Below, piece by piece: positions 24,445-32,738 of a DNA stretch of 64,000 nt (position 1 is its first letter; every line of letters begins with the position of its first letter). The notes under the pieces are model-generated. The model saw only the letters and a list, made by a program, of their open reading frames with translations. It was not told the DNA's origin and made no database searches. The position numbers were made by a program, and so were the translations under genes. This DNA comes from Sphaerisporangium fuscum (GTDB taxonomy: Bacteria; Actinomycetota; Actinomycetes; Streptosporangiales; Streptosporangiaceae). The stretch covers positions 211,450 through 275,449 of the forward strand of contig NZ_JAHDTF010000014.1 of assembly GCF_018531465.1 (NCBI RefSeq), in the 5' to 3' direction.

Positions 24445-25014
24445 ATGGTAGGCGGCATGCTCACCGTGTTGCTGCCCCTGATTACGCTTGTCCTCGGCTT
24501 CGTCTCGAGTTACCTGCTAGAACTGTTCCGCACCCGCTGGACCAGACAGAACACGCAGGACACTCGCAACGCTGAGCGTCAACAAGCCGAACACTTAGAT
24601 CGAGTCGCATTCGAGCGTGATGGGCTCCGCGCCATGCACGCGGCCATTCACGACCTGCTAAGCAGGGTGAACGCGATCGCCATGGCACAGGCCAAGGCGG
24701 AAGCCGCCGGACTGGACTGGCGTGAGAGCGACGGTGGCCAAGAGTTGCGCGCGGCAGCCATGCATGCGAACGTGCGGTGCAGTCACGAGTCCGCCCTCCT
24801 TCTGCATCCTCCAGTGATCGAAGCGGTGGAGCGCCTGACATCGACCGCCTACCCGATGTACTGGACGCGCGAGTCCGGAATGGATCCCAGTCACAACGGC
24901 GAGTTCTATGGGGCGGCCACAGCCGCAGGGAAGGCCATCGCTACCAGGCTTCGCGAGCTATACGGCTTCCCGGCGAGCACAGCGTCGCCGGATTTGCAGC
25001 CGTCGGGGGCGTAA
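24445..25014 (+). CDS. Membrane-anchored hypothetical protein
   Basis: A 189-residue protein: one N-terminal membrane helix (MLTVLLPLITLVLGFVSSYL), a basic, polar helical section (RTRWTRQNTQDTRNAERQQA) and a soluble C-terminal half with an Ala-rich helix. It is probably anchored with its C-terminus in the cytoplasm. ATG 24445 or ATG 24457 could be the start. The family is not recognised. Codon use is less GC-biased than the surroundings and it sits between integrase and IS21 remnants, which suggests transferred cargo. Confidence 0.55.
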   Translation: MVGGMLTVLLPLITLVLGFVSSYLLELFRTRWTRQNTQDTRNAERQQAEHLDRVAFERDGLRAMHAAIHDLLSRVNAIAMAQAKAEAAGLDWRESDGGQELRAAAMHANVRCSHESALLLHPPVIEAVERLTSTAYPMYWTRESGMDPSHNGEFYGAATAAGKAIATRLRELYGFPASTASPDLQPSGA

Positions 25015-25082
25015 CACGATTGCTGGTAAGCCCTCACCGCTGCGGATGGCTTGCTTGACATCGAGACCCGCATATTAGAGGC

Positions 25083-25855
25083 GTGCCGACCGGCCAGATC
25101 CGCTACGACAACCTCGAGGCCGCCGTCGCCCGGGTGCTGGGGTTCTCCCCCGTCCGGGTGGAGACCGCGCGCTGGACAGCGTTTCGCTCCCACTACGGCA
25201 TCGAGCCGTTCGACTGCCAGCCCGGCAAGCAGGGCGCGCACGAGAAGGGCGGAGTGGAGGGCGACATCGGCTGGTTTCACCGCAACCACTTGGTGCCGAT
25301 CCCCGAGGTCGCCTCGCTGGCCGAGCTGAACATGATGATCGACGCCTGGGACCGGGCCGACGAGGAGCGCCGGATCGGCAGCCGGGATCCGCACCGTCGG
25401 CGAGTACTTCGCCGTCGAGGCGCCGCTGCTCGAACCACTGCCCGTCGAGCCTTTCGAGACCGGCCTGCTGCTGTCGCCGCGGGTGGACCGCCACAGCCAG
25501 ATCACCGTGCGCGCCAACCGCTACTCCGTGCCTGCCCGCCTGATCGGCCGACGCGTCCGGGTCATGCTGCACGCCTGCGAGCTCATCGTCTACGACGGCC
25601 GCGAAGGGGTCGCCCGGCACGAGCGGCTGCCGGCCAGGCGGCAAGCCGCCTGGAGCTGGACCACTACCTGGAAGTCCTCATCCGCAAGCCCGGCGCCCTG
25701 CCCTGAGCCACCGTGTTGGAGCAGGCGCGGGCGGCGGGCAAGTTCACCCCCGTGCACGACGAGTGGTGGGCGGCGCGCAGAGCCCACGCCGTCGCCCTGG
25801 AGGCCCGCGATATCCCTCATGCCTTGAGACCTGTGATGTCCGGATCTGTGGGCTA
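25083..25855 (+). mobile_element. Decayed IS21-family transposase (istA), C-terminal two-thirds
   Basis: An IS21 transposase relic. The first frame reads TGQIRYDNLEAAVARVLGFS, then GAHEKGGVEGDIGWFHRNHL (DDE core with the last Glu) up to DEERRIGSR near 25384. The frame then shifts to give TVGEYFAVEAPLLEPLPVEP and RYSVPARLIGRRVRVMLHAC. It shifts back near 25640 (LELDHYLEVLIRKPGALP), meets a TGA at 25704-25706, and continues as VLEQARAAGKFTPVHDEWWA. Two frameshifts, a nonsense codon and a missing N-terminus make it dead. No IstB helper is present. Confidence 0.8.
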
Positions 25856-25898
25856 GTGGTCCTTGTGGACTTTTGCGGCGAACCGTGAGGCTGGTGGG

Positions 25899-26870
25899 GT
25901 GCTCGATGTAGTTGTGGCCGTCTACGACGGGGTGGTGCTGCTCGATGCGGCCGGACCGGTGCAGGTTCTGCACGGGTCCGGCGGCTACCGGGTCCGGCTT
26001 GCTTCGGTCGATGGGCGGCCGGTGCGTACGGATGCCGGTGTGCCGCTGGGGGCCGACCTGGCTCTGGGCGAGTGCGAAGGTCCGATCGACACGTTGCTGG
26101 TGCCGGGGTACGCGCCGCCGGACGGCGACCGCCCTGGGGAGGCGTTCTCATACCTGCTGCGTGACATCGGCGGTCGCGCGCGCCGGGTGGCGTCGGTGTG
26201 CACGGGTGCGCTCCTGCTGGCGGAGGTCGGCCTGCTCGACGGGCGACGGGCCACCACACACTGGGCGGCCTGCGCCGAGTTGGAGTCCCGGTTCCCGCGG
26301 GTCACCGTGGAGCGCGACGCCATCTTCGTCCGCGATGGACCGGTCGTGACCTCGGCGGGCGTCACCGCCGGAATCGATCTGGCGCTGGCGCTTGTGGAGG
26401 AGGACCACGGACCGGACCTCGCGCGGGCGGTGGCCAAGTACATGGTCGTGTTCCTGCAGCGGCCGGGCGGCCAGTCGCAGTTCAGCGTTCGCGTGGCCGT
26501 CCCCGCGACGCGTCACCCGGCGCTGCGCCGCCTGCTGGACGCGGTCGTGGCCGACCCGGCGGCAGAGCACACGCTGGCCGCGATGGCGGCCCAGGTCACG
26601 GTCAGCGAACGCCATCTGACCCGGTTGTTTCGTCGTGAGATCGGGCTCACCCCCGGCCAGTACGTCGAGCGGATCCGGGTGGAGGCCGCGCAGGCCCTCC
26701 TGGAGACCAGTGCCGAACCCGTGGCGTCGATCGCCCGCAGGTGCGGTCTCGGATCCGACGAGACGATGCGCCGTACGTTCCTGAAGGTCCTGGGCACCAC
26801 TCCGACCGCCTACCGCCAGCGCTTCCGCAGCATCTCCCATTCGCCGCTGATCCCGAAGGAGAACAGATGA
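25899..26870 (+). CDS. GlxA-family AraC regulator with DJ-1/PfpI domain
   Basis: A 323-residue GlxA-type regulator. The N-terminal DJ-1/PfpI-like domain (VVVAVYDGVVLLDAAGPVQV) keeps the nucleophile-elbow Cys in ASVCTGALLLAEVGLLDGR and the His in ATTHWAACAE. The C-terminal AraC domain has two helix-turn-helix motifs (LAAMAAQVTVSERHLTRLFR and VASIARRCGLGSDETMRRTF). GTG 25899 is chosen as the family usually begins at this strand; a TTG at 25863 is the alternative. The stop overlaps the HD gene start (ATGA), so it probably controls that operon. Confidence 0.88.
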   Translation: MLDVVVAVYDGVVLLDAAGPVQVLHGSGGYRVRLASVDGRPVRTDAGVPLGADLALGECEGPIDTLLVPGYAPPDGDRPGEAFSYLLRDIGGRARRVASVCTGALLLAEVGLLDGRRATTHWAACAELESRFPRVTVERDAIFVRDGPVVTSAGVTAGIDLALALVEEDHGPDLARAVAKYMVVFLQRPGGQSQFSVRVAVPATRHPALRRLLDAVVADPAAEHTLAAMAAQVTVSERHLTRLFRREIGLTPGQYVERIRVEAAQALLETSAEPVASIARRCGLGSDETMRRTFLKVLGTTPTAYRQRFRSISHSPLIPKENR

Positions 26871-27619
26871 GCTCGTCCCTGAACCGCCGCACACTGCTGG
26901 GAGCCGGCCTCGCCGGCGCCGCGAGCCTGGCCGTCGGCACGCCTCCCGCCCACGCCAAGACTCCGCACACCGACCTGTCCTTTCCCGCCACACGCGTCGC
27001 CAAGGCGGCCCGACGACTGGTGACCGACTCGCAAAAGCCCTACCTGCGTAACCACAGCCTGCGCAGCTTCCTCTTCGCCCGGGCGGCCGCCGCCAAGGCC
27101 GGACGCCTACCGGGCCGCGACTACGACGCCGAGGTCATGTTCCTCATCTGCGTGCTGCACGACATGGGCCTGACCGAACACGCCAACACCGGCCAGCGGT
27201 TCGAAGTCGACGGTGCCGACTTCGCCGCACGTTTTCTGGAGAAGCAGGGCATCACCGATGCCCGCGTCGACACCGTCTGGGACGGCATCGCCCTGCACAC
27301 CTCCTACGGCCTCCACGACTCGCCGGTGTTCACCCGTCGCCGCCCGCCGGAAATCACGATCGCGCAGAACGGCATCGGCATCGACCTGACCGGCGGCCCC
27401 GACGACCTACCCGCCGGATACGCCGCACGTGTGCATGCCGTCTACCCCCGCCACGGCGGCGCCCGCGCCCTGACCGACGCCATGATCGCGCAGTGCCTCG
27501 CCGATCCGCGCAAAGCCCCGCCCATGACCCTACCGGGCGAGGTCCTGCACCAGCGGCATCCCGAGACTCCCTACATCACCTGGGAAGACTTCCTCGACGC
27601 CAGCGGCTGGGACGACTGA
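26867..27619 (+). CDS. Exported HD-domain protein, cyanamide-hydratase-like
   Basis: A 250-residue protein with a Tat-type signal (LNRRTLLGAGLAGAASLAVG ending PAHA). The body matches HD-domain proteins of the cyanamide hydratase (Ddi2/3-like) group: NHSLRSFLFARA gives the first His, VLHDMGLT the HD pair, then RFEVDGADFAARFLEKQGI and WDGIALHTSYGLHD with a further His. Such enzymes hydrate nitriles or cyanamide or act on other small molecules using a metal. Tat export with a metal fold is sensible. It overlaps the regulator by four bases. The substrate is unproven. Confidence 0.75.
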   Translation: MSSSLNRRTLLGAGLAGAASLAVGTPPAHAKTPHTDLSFPATRVAKAARRLVTDSQKPYLRNHSLRSFLFARAAAAKAGRLPGRDYDAEVMFLICVLHDMGLTEHANTGQRFEVDGADFAARFLEKQGITDARVDTVWDGIALHTSYGLHDSPVFTRRRPPEITIAQNGIGIDLTGGPDDLPAGYAARVHAVYPRHGGARALTDAMIAQCLADPRKAPPMTLPGEVLHQRHPETPYITWEDFLDASGWDD

Positions 27620-27701
27620 CCGGGGCGTCAGCCCAAGGAACCGGAGGGCCTGACGCTCGCGTGCCGAGCTTCGGACGCCCTGACCGTGAGAAAGAGAGCT
27701 C

Positions 27702-28184
27702 ATGGAACAGTTGTCGCTGTCGGTGCATGTCATGGCCGCCATCGTGTTCGTCGGAGGCTCCGCAGTCGCGACGAGCCTGTTTCCCCGCTACGTCCCGGCC
27801 ACTACCGGCATTCCACCGGACGTGGCCATGCCCGCTGCCCCGGGCCCCCCGCCGCAAGCGCCGGGAGAGCGCACCCGCGTCGTAGCCGTCGCGCTGCACC
27901 GCATCACTGGCGGATACCGCGCGTTTGGCCTGATCGTGCCCGCCGCGGGCATCGTCCTGGCCTACGTCCAAGGCCGCAGTGGCGAGACCCTAGCCACGGT
28001 TCTCACCGCCGCCGCGGGCCTCCTGCTGGCGCCGCAGATCCATCCGCGCCGGCGCGACGCGCTCGCCAACCCCGGCAACCGCAACCGGCTGCGTCCGCTG
28101 CACATGCTCGCCGGCCTCTATGACCTGCTGTGGGCGGTCGTCCTTTTGATGATCGTACGTCCCGGCTCGGCCACGGGAGCGTGA
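27702..28184 (+). CDS. Small integral membrane protein
   Basis: A 160-residue protein with four hydrophobic helices (LSLSVHVMAAIVFVGGSAVA, FGLIVPAAGIVLAY, VLTAAAGLLLAPQI, LYDLLWAVVLLMIV). The first helix has the HVMAAIVFVGG pattern seen in DUF2269-like membrane proteins, but I will not name the family firmly. It probably belongs to the operon of the GlxA regulator and HD protein: 82 bp downstream, same strand. Confidence 0.6.
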   Translation: MEQLSLSVHVMAAIVFVGGSAVATSLFPRYVPATTGIPPDVAMPAAPGPPPQAPGERTRVVAVALHRITGGYRAFGLIVPAAGIVLAYVQGRSGETLATVLTAAAGLLLAPQIHPRRRDALANPGNRNRLRPLHMLAGLYDLLWAVVLLMIVRPGSATGA

Positions 28185-28190
28185 TTCACA

Positions 28191-28454
28191 GTGCGCACGC
28201 TGCGGATCGCGGTCGGCGTCGAGTGCTCCTCGTTGACGGTCCTGCTGATCAACCTGTTCACCATCCACATGAAAGCGATCTCCTCCCTCGTCGGACCGCT
28301 GCACGGCGCGGCCTACCTCGCTGTCATCACGGCCACCGCGCTGGCCCCGTCCACCGCCTCATCCGGTGCTCGCTGGCGCGCCGCCATCCCCGCCATCGGT
28401 GGGCTCCTCGCACTGTGGCGACTTCGTGACCGCTCCCGAGCAAGCAATCCCTGA
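28191..28454 (+). CDS. DUF3817-like small membrane protein
   Basis: An 87-residue protein with two or three membrane helices. The pattern LRIAVGVECSSLTVLLINLF followed by a central GPLHGAAYLAVI resembles DUF3817 proteins (Glu in helix one, Gly-x-x-His-Gly in helix two). GTG 28191 starts six bases after the previous stop, so it is cotranscribed with the upstream membrane gene. Function unknown. Confidence 0.6.
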   Translation: MRTLRIAVGVECSSLTVLLINLFTIHMKAISSLVGPLHGAAYLAVITATALAPSTASSGARWRAAIPAIGGLLALWRLRDRSRASNP

Positions 28455-28772
28455 CCGGCAGCCCGAAGGAGACCGGCGCGAACGACACATTGTGAGTTCT
28501 AGCCTGTTTCCCAGCTAGAAGGAGATGGCCTGGCACGGTGGGGTGTGATCCTCCCCGGTGCGCGGCAAGGATCATGGTCCTTGATCGCCCGACAGGTGAA
28601 AAAGGGGATTTCCGTGATTGAGCTACGGCACCCCATCCGGCGTCGGCTGGTGCTCCTGCCTGGTGGAGAGCCTGGCGACCGCGGACTCGCGGTCGCCGTG
28701 GGTGGGAAGCGTGTCGCGGCGGGCGGTGTGCGGCGGGCATGCCCCTGATGAGGAGAGAGGGTACGAGAGCCC
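28455..28772. other. Stretch without a supported gene
   Basis: Between the DUF3817-like gene and the IS3 relic. Neither strand gives a protein-like frame with a start. It may include the lost 5' part of the IS3 element. Nothing else was recognised. Confidence 0.4.
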
Positions 28773-28977
28773 GGTGACCTGCTGGTACGGGACTTCACCG
28801 CGGACGCCCGAAGCGCCGCTGGGTCGGGACGTCACGTATGTGGTCACCGCTGCCGGATGGGCGTACACGGCGTTCGTGCAGGACTTGTTCTCCCGGGCGG
28901 TTGTGGGCCGGCAGGTCGCCGATCACCTTGGCGCCGACTTGGCTTTGGACACGCTCGACTTGATACTGAGTCCGTGA
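28773..28977 (+). mobile_element. IS3-family transposase fragment (integrase core)
   Basis: The frame encodes LGRDVTYVVTAAGWAYTAFV followed by QDLFSRAVVGRQVADHLGAD, the beginning of an rve/DDE core (first Asp in DVTYV, second in QDLFSR), then stops at 28977. The upstream OrfA and the rest of the core are absent, so it is a dead fragment. Its end overlaps the next gene start by four bases, so the next gene may have been fused to the scar. Confidence 0.65.
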
Positions 28978-29570
28978 TCAATGAGCTGGTGCAGCGTCAG
29001 GAAGTCCTCCAGGCCGAGGCGGGCACCGTGAGCCTCGACCTGCGATTGGACGAGCGGCTGTCCGCGTTGGGCTCGCCGGTATGGGTGGGCAGCGCTGCGC
29101 TTGGCTTGATGGTTCGCCGCGACCTGGACATCACTGTCGCCTGTCCGGCCCTCGGCATCTCAGTCACTGAGGCCGTCGCGCAATTCGGCGCACGCTTGGC
29201 CGTGCATCCCCGCGTACGCCAGGTTCGGTTCCGCGATGACACCGGTCACTGGAACACAGACCCGGCCTATCCGGATGGCCTGTACCTCGGCGTTGAGTAC
29301 CGCTCGGCGCAAGGAGACGAATGGACCCTGGACATCTGGTTCGTGGACGAACCCGAACGCCAGCCGGACCTCGCGGATCTGCGCACGATACCTCCGCGGC
29401 TCACTCCGGAGACTCGAATGGCGATCTTGCAGATCAAGGACGCCTGGGCCGATCGCGATGAGTACGGGAAGACCGTGCGGAGTGTCGATATCTACCAGTC
29501 AGTGCTGGATGACGGCGTCCGTACTCCAGAGCAGTTCAGCCGCTGGCACGGGCGCAGGGCAGCACCATGA
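28974..29570 (+). CDS. Predicted nucleotidyltransferase-fold protein
   Basis: A 198-residue protein with the core of a Pol-beta-like nucleotidyltransferase: PVWVGSAALGLMVRRDLDIT contains the Gly-Ser and the Asp-x-Asp pair, and EWTLDIWFVDEPERQPDL carries the third acidic strand. The C-terminal third is helical and polar. It resembles minimal NTase proteins and, more distantly, antitoxin or aminoglycoside-nucleotidyltransferase folds. GTG 28974 overlaps the IS3 relic, so the true N-terminus may have been altered by the insertion. Substrate unknown. Confidence 0.6.
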   Translation: MINELVQRQEVLQAEAGTVSLDLRLDERLSALGSPVWVGSAALGLMVRRDLDITVACPALGISVTEAVAQFGARLAVHPRVRQVRFRDDTGHWNTDPAYPDGLYLGVEYRSAQGDEWTLDIWFVDEPERQPDLADLRTIPPRLTPETRMAILQIKDAWADRDEYGKTVRSVDIYQSVLDDGVRTPEQFSRWHGRRAAP

Positions 29571-29701
29571 ACCTCGACTTGAGCGGCTGAGCTCCGCGTG
29601 CCCGTTGCGCAGGTGGTCGACAAACCCCGACGATCACCATTCCGGCAACGGACACGCGGCCGAGGACACGCGCGCCCGCCGTAGCTGGACGCGCGCCGGC
29701 C

Positions 29702-30154
29702 CTACCTCCGCGCGGCGAACTGGATCAGTTCGACCACGTGGCGGTCGGGATCGAGCACGTACACGAGCCGCGCCCCGTCCCAGGGCCCGAGCCCTGACAT
29801 CGTGATCGGCTCCCCGGTGAGCGGGTGGACCCCGGCCTCGGCCAGGCGTACGAGCAGCCCGTCCAGGTCCTGGACGCCCAGGGCGACGTGCCCGCCCCCC
29901 GCGCTGCTGACCGGCGGCGCGACCGACGGCGGGCTCTTGGGCCTGCGGTACTCCAGCAGCTCGATCATCTGCCCCTGGCCCGCGTCGAGCATGGCGAAGG
30001 CGAGCCAGGCGTCCTCGATGCCCGCCGCGCGGGCCTGCGCCTCACCCTGCTTGAGCAGCGGCATGCCGAGCAGGTCGCGGTAGAAGGTGAGCGAGAGCGC
30101 CAGGTCGGCGCAGGTGAGCCCCATGTGGTCGAGTACGGGCGTGGTGCTGGTCAT
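29702..30154 (-). CDS. VOC-superfamily protein
   Basis: A 150-residue vicinal-oxygen-chelate protein: LDHMGLTCADLALSLTFYRD gives the first His, GGGHVALGVQDLDGLLVRL the second, and YVLDPDRHVVELIQFA the closing Glu, a complete metal site. The start overlaps the stop of the PLP decarboxylase (ATGA on the minus strand), so the two are made together. Inference: it acts on the decarboxylase product or substrate, as an epimerase, lyase or dioxygenase. Confidence 0.82.
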   Translation of the reverse strand: MTSTTPVLDHMGLTCADLALSLTFYRDLLGMPLLKQGEAQARAAGIEDAWLAFAMLDAGQGQMIELLEYRRPKSPPSVAPPVSSAGGGHVALGVQDLDGLLVRLAEAGVHPLTGEPITMSGLGPWDGARLVYVLDPDRHVVELIQFAARR

Positions 30155-31563
30155 CGGGCGGCTCCGGTGAAGGTGTGGTGGAGGTGGTCGGGGAGGGTGT
30201 CGCGGGCGAGAAGGTCCTCGATGCGCTCGGCCCGCCGTACCAGGTGGGCCTGCGCGCCGCTCACCAGCACGGTCGCGGGGCGGGGCAGCAGGTTGAGATT
30301 GCTCGCGTTCGCGTCGTTGTAGGCGCCGGTGAAGCAGAAGGCCAGCAGGTCGCCCGCGCTCATGTGGGGCAGCGTGGCGGTGCGCGCGAGCACGTCGGAC
30401 ATGCAGGAGCGGCCGACGACCCGGACGTCGACCGCGGTCTCGGTCTCCGGCAGCAGCACGGGGGTCACCGGCGGGCGGCCGGCCTGGTCGGAGATCTCCG
30501 CCAGGAACAGTTGCGTGGTGTCGGTCTCGTACCAGGTGAAGGGGAAGGGTTGGGTCTGGCGCTTCACGTTGAGCAGGGTCGCCACGTGGATGCCGCACGG
30601 CCCGAACAGCGCGCGGCCCGGCTCGACCTCCAAGGTGCGGCCCTCGACGCCGATGCCGCCCGACGCCAGGCCCTTGGCCAGGTTCTCGCAGACGACCTCG
30701 GCGTAGCGCTCGATCGACGGCGGGACCGGGGGGACGAAGCTCGGGTTGGCCCGGCCGAACCCCTCGACGTGCGGGGCGAATCCGCCGCCGACGTCGATGG
30801 TGTCCGGCGTCCAGCCGCCCCACAGCTCCGACACCTCGGCGGTCAGCTCACCGAACCGCCTGCTGAACCCACCGATGACCGACAGGTCGGTGGTGTAGCG
30901 ACCCATGTGCATCATCACGCCGGTGACCCGCAGTTCCGGCGCGGACAGCGCGCGACCGGCCTCGGCGAGGTCGTCGTAGGGGACGCCTGACTTGTAGGTG
31001 CCGTAGATGTCGGCGATCGGGACGCCGAAGGACTCCATCCGGGCGTCGGTCTCGCAGTAGGGCCGCAGCCGGATACGCAGGTTGGCCTGCTTGCCGACGG
31101 CGCGGGCCGCGGCCACCGCGAGTTCGATCTCCCGTACGTCGTCGATGGTGACGCGGGCGCCGAGCGCCACGGCGCGCTCGATCGTGGCGCGGTCCTTGCC
31201 GGTGCCGTTGAGCGAGATCAGGGCGGGGTCGATCCCGGCACGGACCGCGACCTCCAGCTCGCCCGGGCCGACCAGGTCGGCGCCCATGCCCTCCTGCGCG
31301 AGCACCCGTTGGAGTGCGAGCACGGGGTTGGCCTTGACCGCGGGCAGCACCGCGACCGGACCCCGGGGCCAGGCCCGCTCGAACGCGGCGCGGATGCGGC
31401 GCGCCCGGCGCCGCAGGGTGGACTCCGACAGCACGAACAGCGGTGCGGAGAACCGCTCGACCAGGGCGTCCACCGGCACGTCCTCGATCAGCAGGCGGCC
31501 GGACTCGCGGCGGAGCATGCCGTCCGACAGCGCCACCGCATCGGCGTCATAGGATTCGCTCAT
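30151..31563 (-). CDS. Fold-type III PLP-dependent decarboxylase-like enzyme
   Basis: A 470-residue alanine-racemase-fold PLP enzyme of the Orn/DAP/Arg decarboxylase group. The PLP Lys lies in VAVLPAVKANPVLALQRVL (about residue 75); a glycine loop GGGFAPHV and the phosphate-binding EPGRALFGPCG follow; the C-terminal Cys from the partner subunit is probably in VVGRSCMSDVLA, and the Tyr in FTGAYND. ATG 31563 is chosen (MSESYDADAV). It differs from standard LysA in its VKANP motif and long middle. It is divergent from the tandem Lrp regulator and coupled to the VOC gene. The reaction is probably decarboxylation of an unusual amino acid. Confidence 0.8.
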   Translation of the reverse strand: MSESYDADAVALSDGMLRRESGRLLIEDVPVDALVERFSAPLFVLSESTLRRRARRIRAAFERAWPRGPVAVLPAVKANPVLALQRVLAQEGMGADLVGPGELEVAVRAGIDPALISLNGTGKDRATIERAVALGARVTIDDVREIELAVAAARAVGKQANLRIRLRPYCETDARMESFGVPIADIYGTYKSGVPYDDLAEAGRALSAPELRVTGVMMHMGRYTTDLSVIGGFSRRFGELTAEVSELWGGWTPDTIDVGGGFAPHVEGFGRANPSFVPPVPPSIERYAEVVCENLAKGLASGGIGVEGRTLEVEPGRALFGPCGIHVATLLNVKRQTQPFPFTWYETDTTQLFLAEISDQAGRPPVTPVLLPETETAVDVRVVGRSCMSDVLARTATLPHMSAGDLLAFCFTGAYNDANASNLNLLPRPATVLVSGAQAHLVRRAERIEDLLARDTLPDHLHHTFTGAAR

Positions 31564-31703
31564 GCATGGCAAAATAGTTGATTACATAGCTCTCCACAAC
31601 TGTTCTTCGCACTTCAGACCGTTGATTGTTCATATTTCCGCTGTCGCGGGTCGGATTGGGGGGTCGTGTGGCGGACAGGTGACGGTCATGCTTCCATTGC
31701 GGG

Positions 31704-32738
31704 GTGAGCGATGCCCTCCAAGACAGCCGCGAAGTGCAGGATCCGCCCGCTCTGGACGAGATCGACCGGCGGATCATCGCCGAACTGCAGGACGACGGCA
31801 GGCGGACCTACGGGCGCATCGCCGAAGCGGTCGGGCTCACCGAGGCGCCGACCCGGCAGCGGGTGGCCCGCCTGACCGGGTCCGGGCTGATCGAGATCGT
31901 GGCCATCACCAACCCCGGCGCCTTCGGCTTCCGGCTGCGGGTCGCGGTCGGCCTGCGCTGCGAGGGCGACCTCGACGCCATCGCAGCCGCGATCAGCGAG
32001 GTGGAGGAGGTCGACTGGCTGGTCGCCACCGGGGGCCGCTACGACCTGATGGCCGAGCTCCGCTGCGTGGACGAGCAGCACCTGTACGGCCTGCTCGTCG
32101 AGCGCATGCGCGCGGTCCCCGGGGTGCGCGACGTCGAGACCTTCCTGTATCTCAACCTGTTCAAGGCCTCATACTCCTGGCCCCCTGGCTCGGGCAGGCG
32201 GGTGCCGGACGAGCTGGCCGGCGCCCGGCGGTGCCCTCCGGTCCTGCCCGCGCTGACCGGCGACGGCGAGGAGGTGACGCTGGACGCGATCGACCGGCGC
32301 ATCGTCGCCGAACTGCAGGAGGACGGGCGTCGGACCTACGGCCGGATCGCCGAGGCGGTCGGGCTCAGCCTCGCCCCGACCAGGCAGCGGGTGGCGCGCC
32401 TGATCGACACGGGCGTCATCAAGATCGCAGCCATCATCAACCCTAGGAAGGTGAGCTTCCTGCACCGCGCCGCCATCGGCCTGCGGTGCGAGGGCGACCT
32501 CGACGTGATCGCCGCGGCGATCACGCAGGTCGACGAGGTCGAATGGCTGGTGGCCACCGCGGGCCGCTACGACCTGATGGCGGAGGTCGGCCACCTCGAC
32601 GCCGCGCACCTGCACCGGCTGGTGACCGACCGCATCCGCACGGTGCCCGGCGTGCGCGAGGTCGAGATCATGGTGTTCCTGTCCATCTTCAAGGTCAGGT
32701 ATCCGTGGCCGCCCCGGATGACACGGGTCTACCCGTAG
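31704..32738 (+). CDS. Tandem Lrp/AsnC regulator (two full copies fused)
   Basis: A 344-residue protein made of two complete Lrp/AsnC units. Helix-turn-helix one: RIIAELQDDGRRTYGRIAEA; two: RIVAELQEDGRRTYGRIAEA, 18 of 20 identical. Each is followed by a RAM domain (VDWLVATGGRYDLMAELRC and VEWLVATAGRYDLMAEVGH). The linker carries RRVPDELAGARRCPPVLPAL. GTG 31704 is the start. Normal Lrp proteins are about 150 residues; this is an in-frame duplication. It is divergent from the PLP decarboxylase and probably regulates it. The 140-bp spacer is AT-rich, as Lrp sites often are. Confidence 0.88.
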   Translation: MSDALQDSREVQDPPALDEIDRRIIAELQDDGRRTYGRIAEAVGLTEAPTRQRVARLTGSGLIEIVAITNPGAFGFRLRVAVGLRCEGDLDAIAAAISEVEEVDWLVATGGRYDLMAELRCVDEQHLYGLLVERMRAVPGVRDVETFLYLNLFKASYSWPPGSGRRVPDELAGARRCPPVLPALTGDGEEVTLDAIDRRIVAELQEDGRRTYGRIAEAVGLSLAPTRQRVARLIDTGVIKIAAIINPRKVSFLHRAAIGLRCEGDLDVIAAAITQVDEVEWLVATAGRYDLMAEVGHLDAAHLHRLVTDRIRTVPGVREVEIMVFLSIFKVRYPWPPRMTRVYP

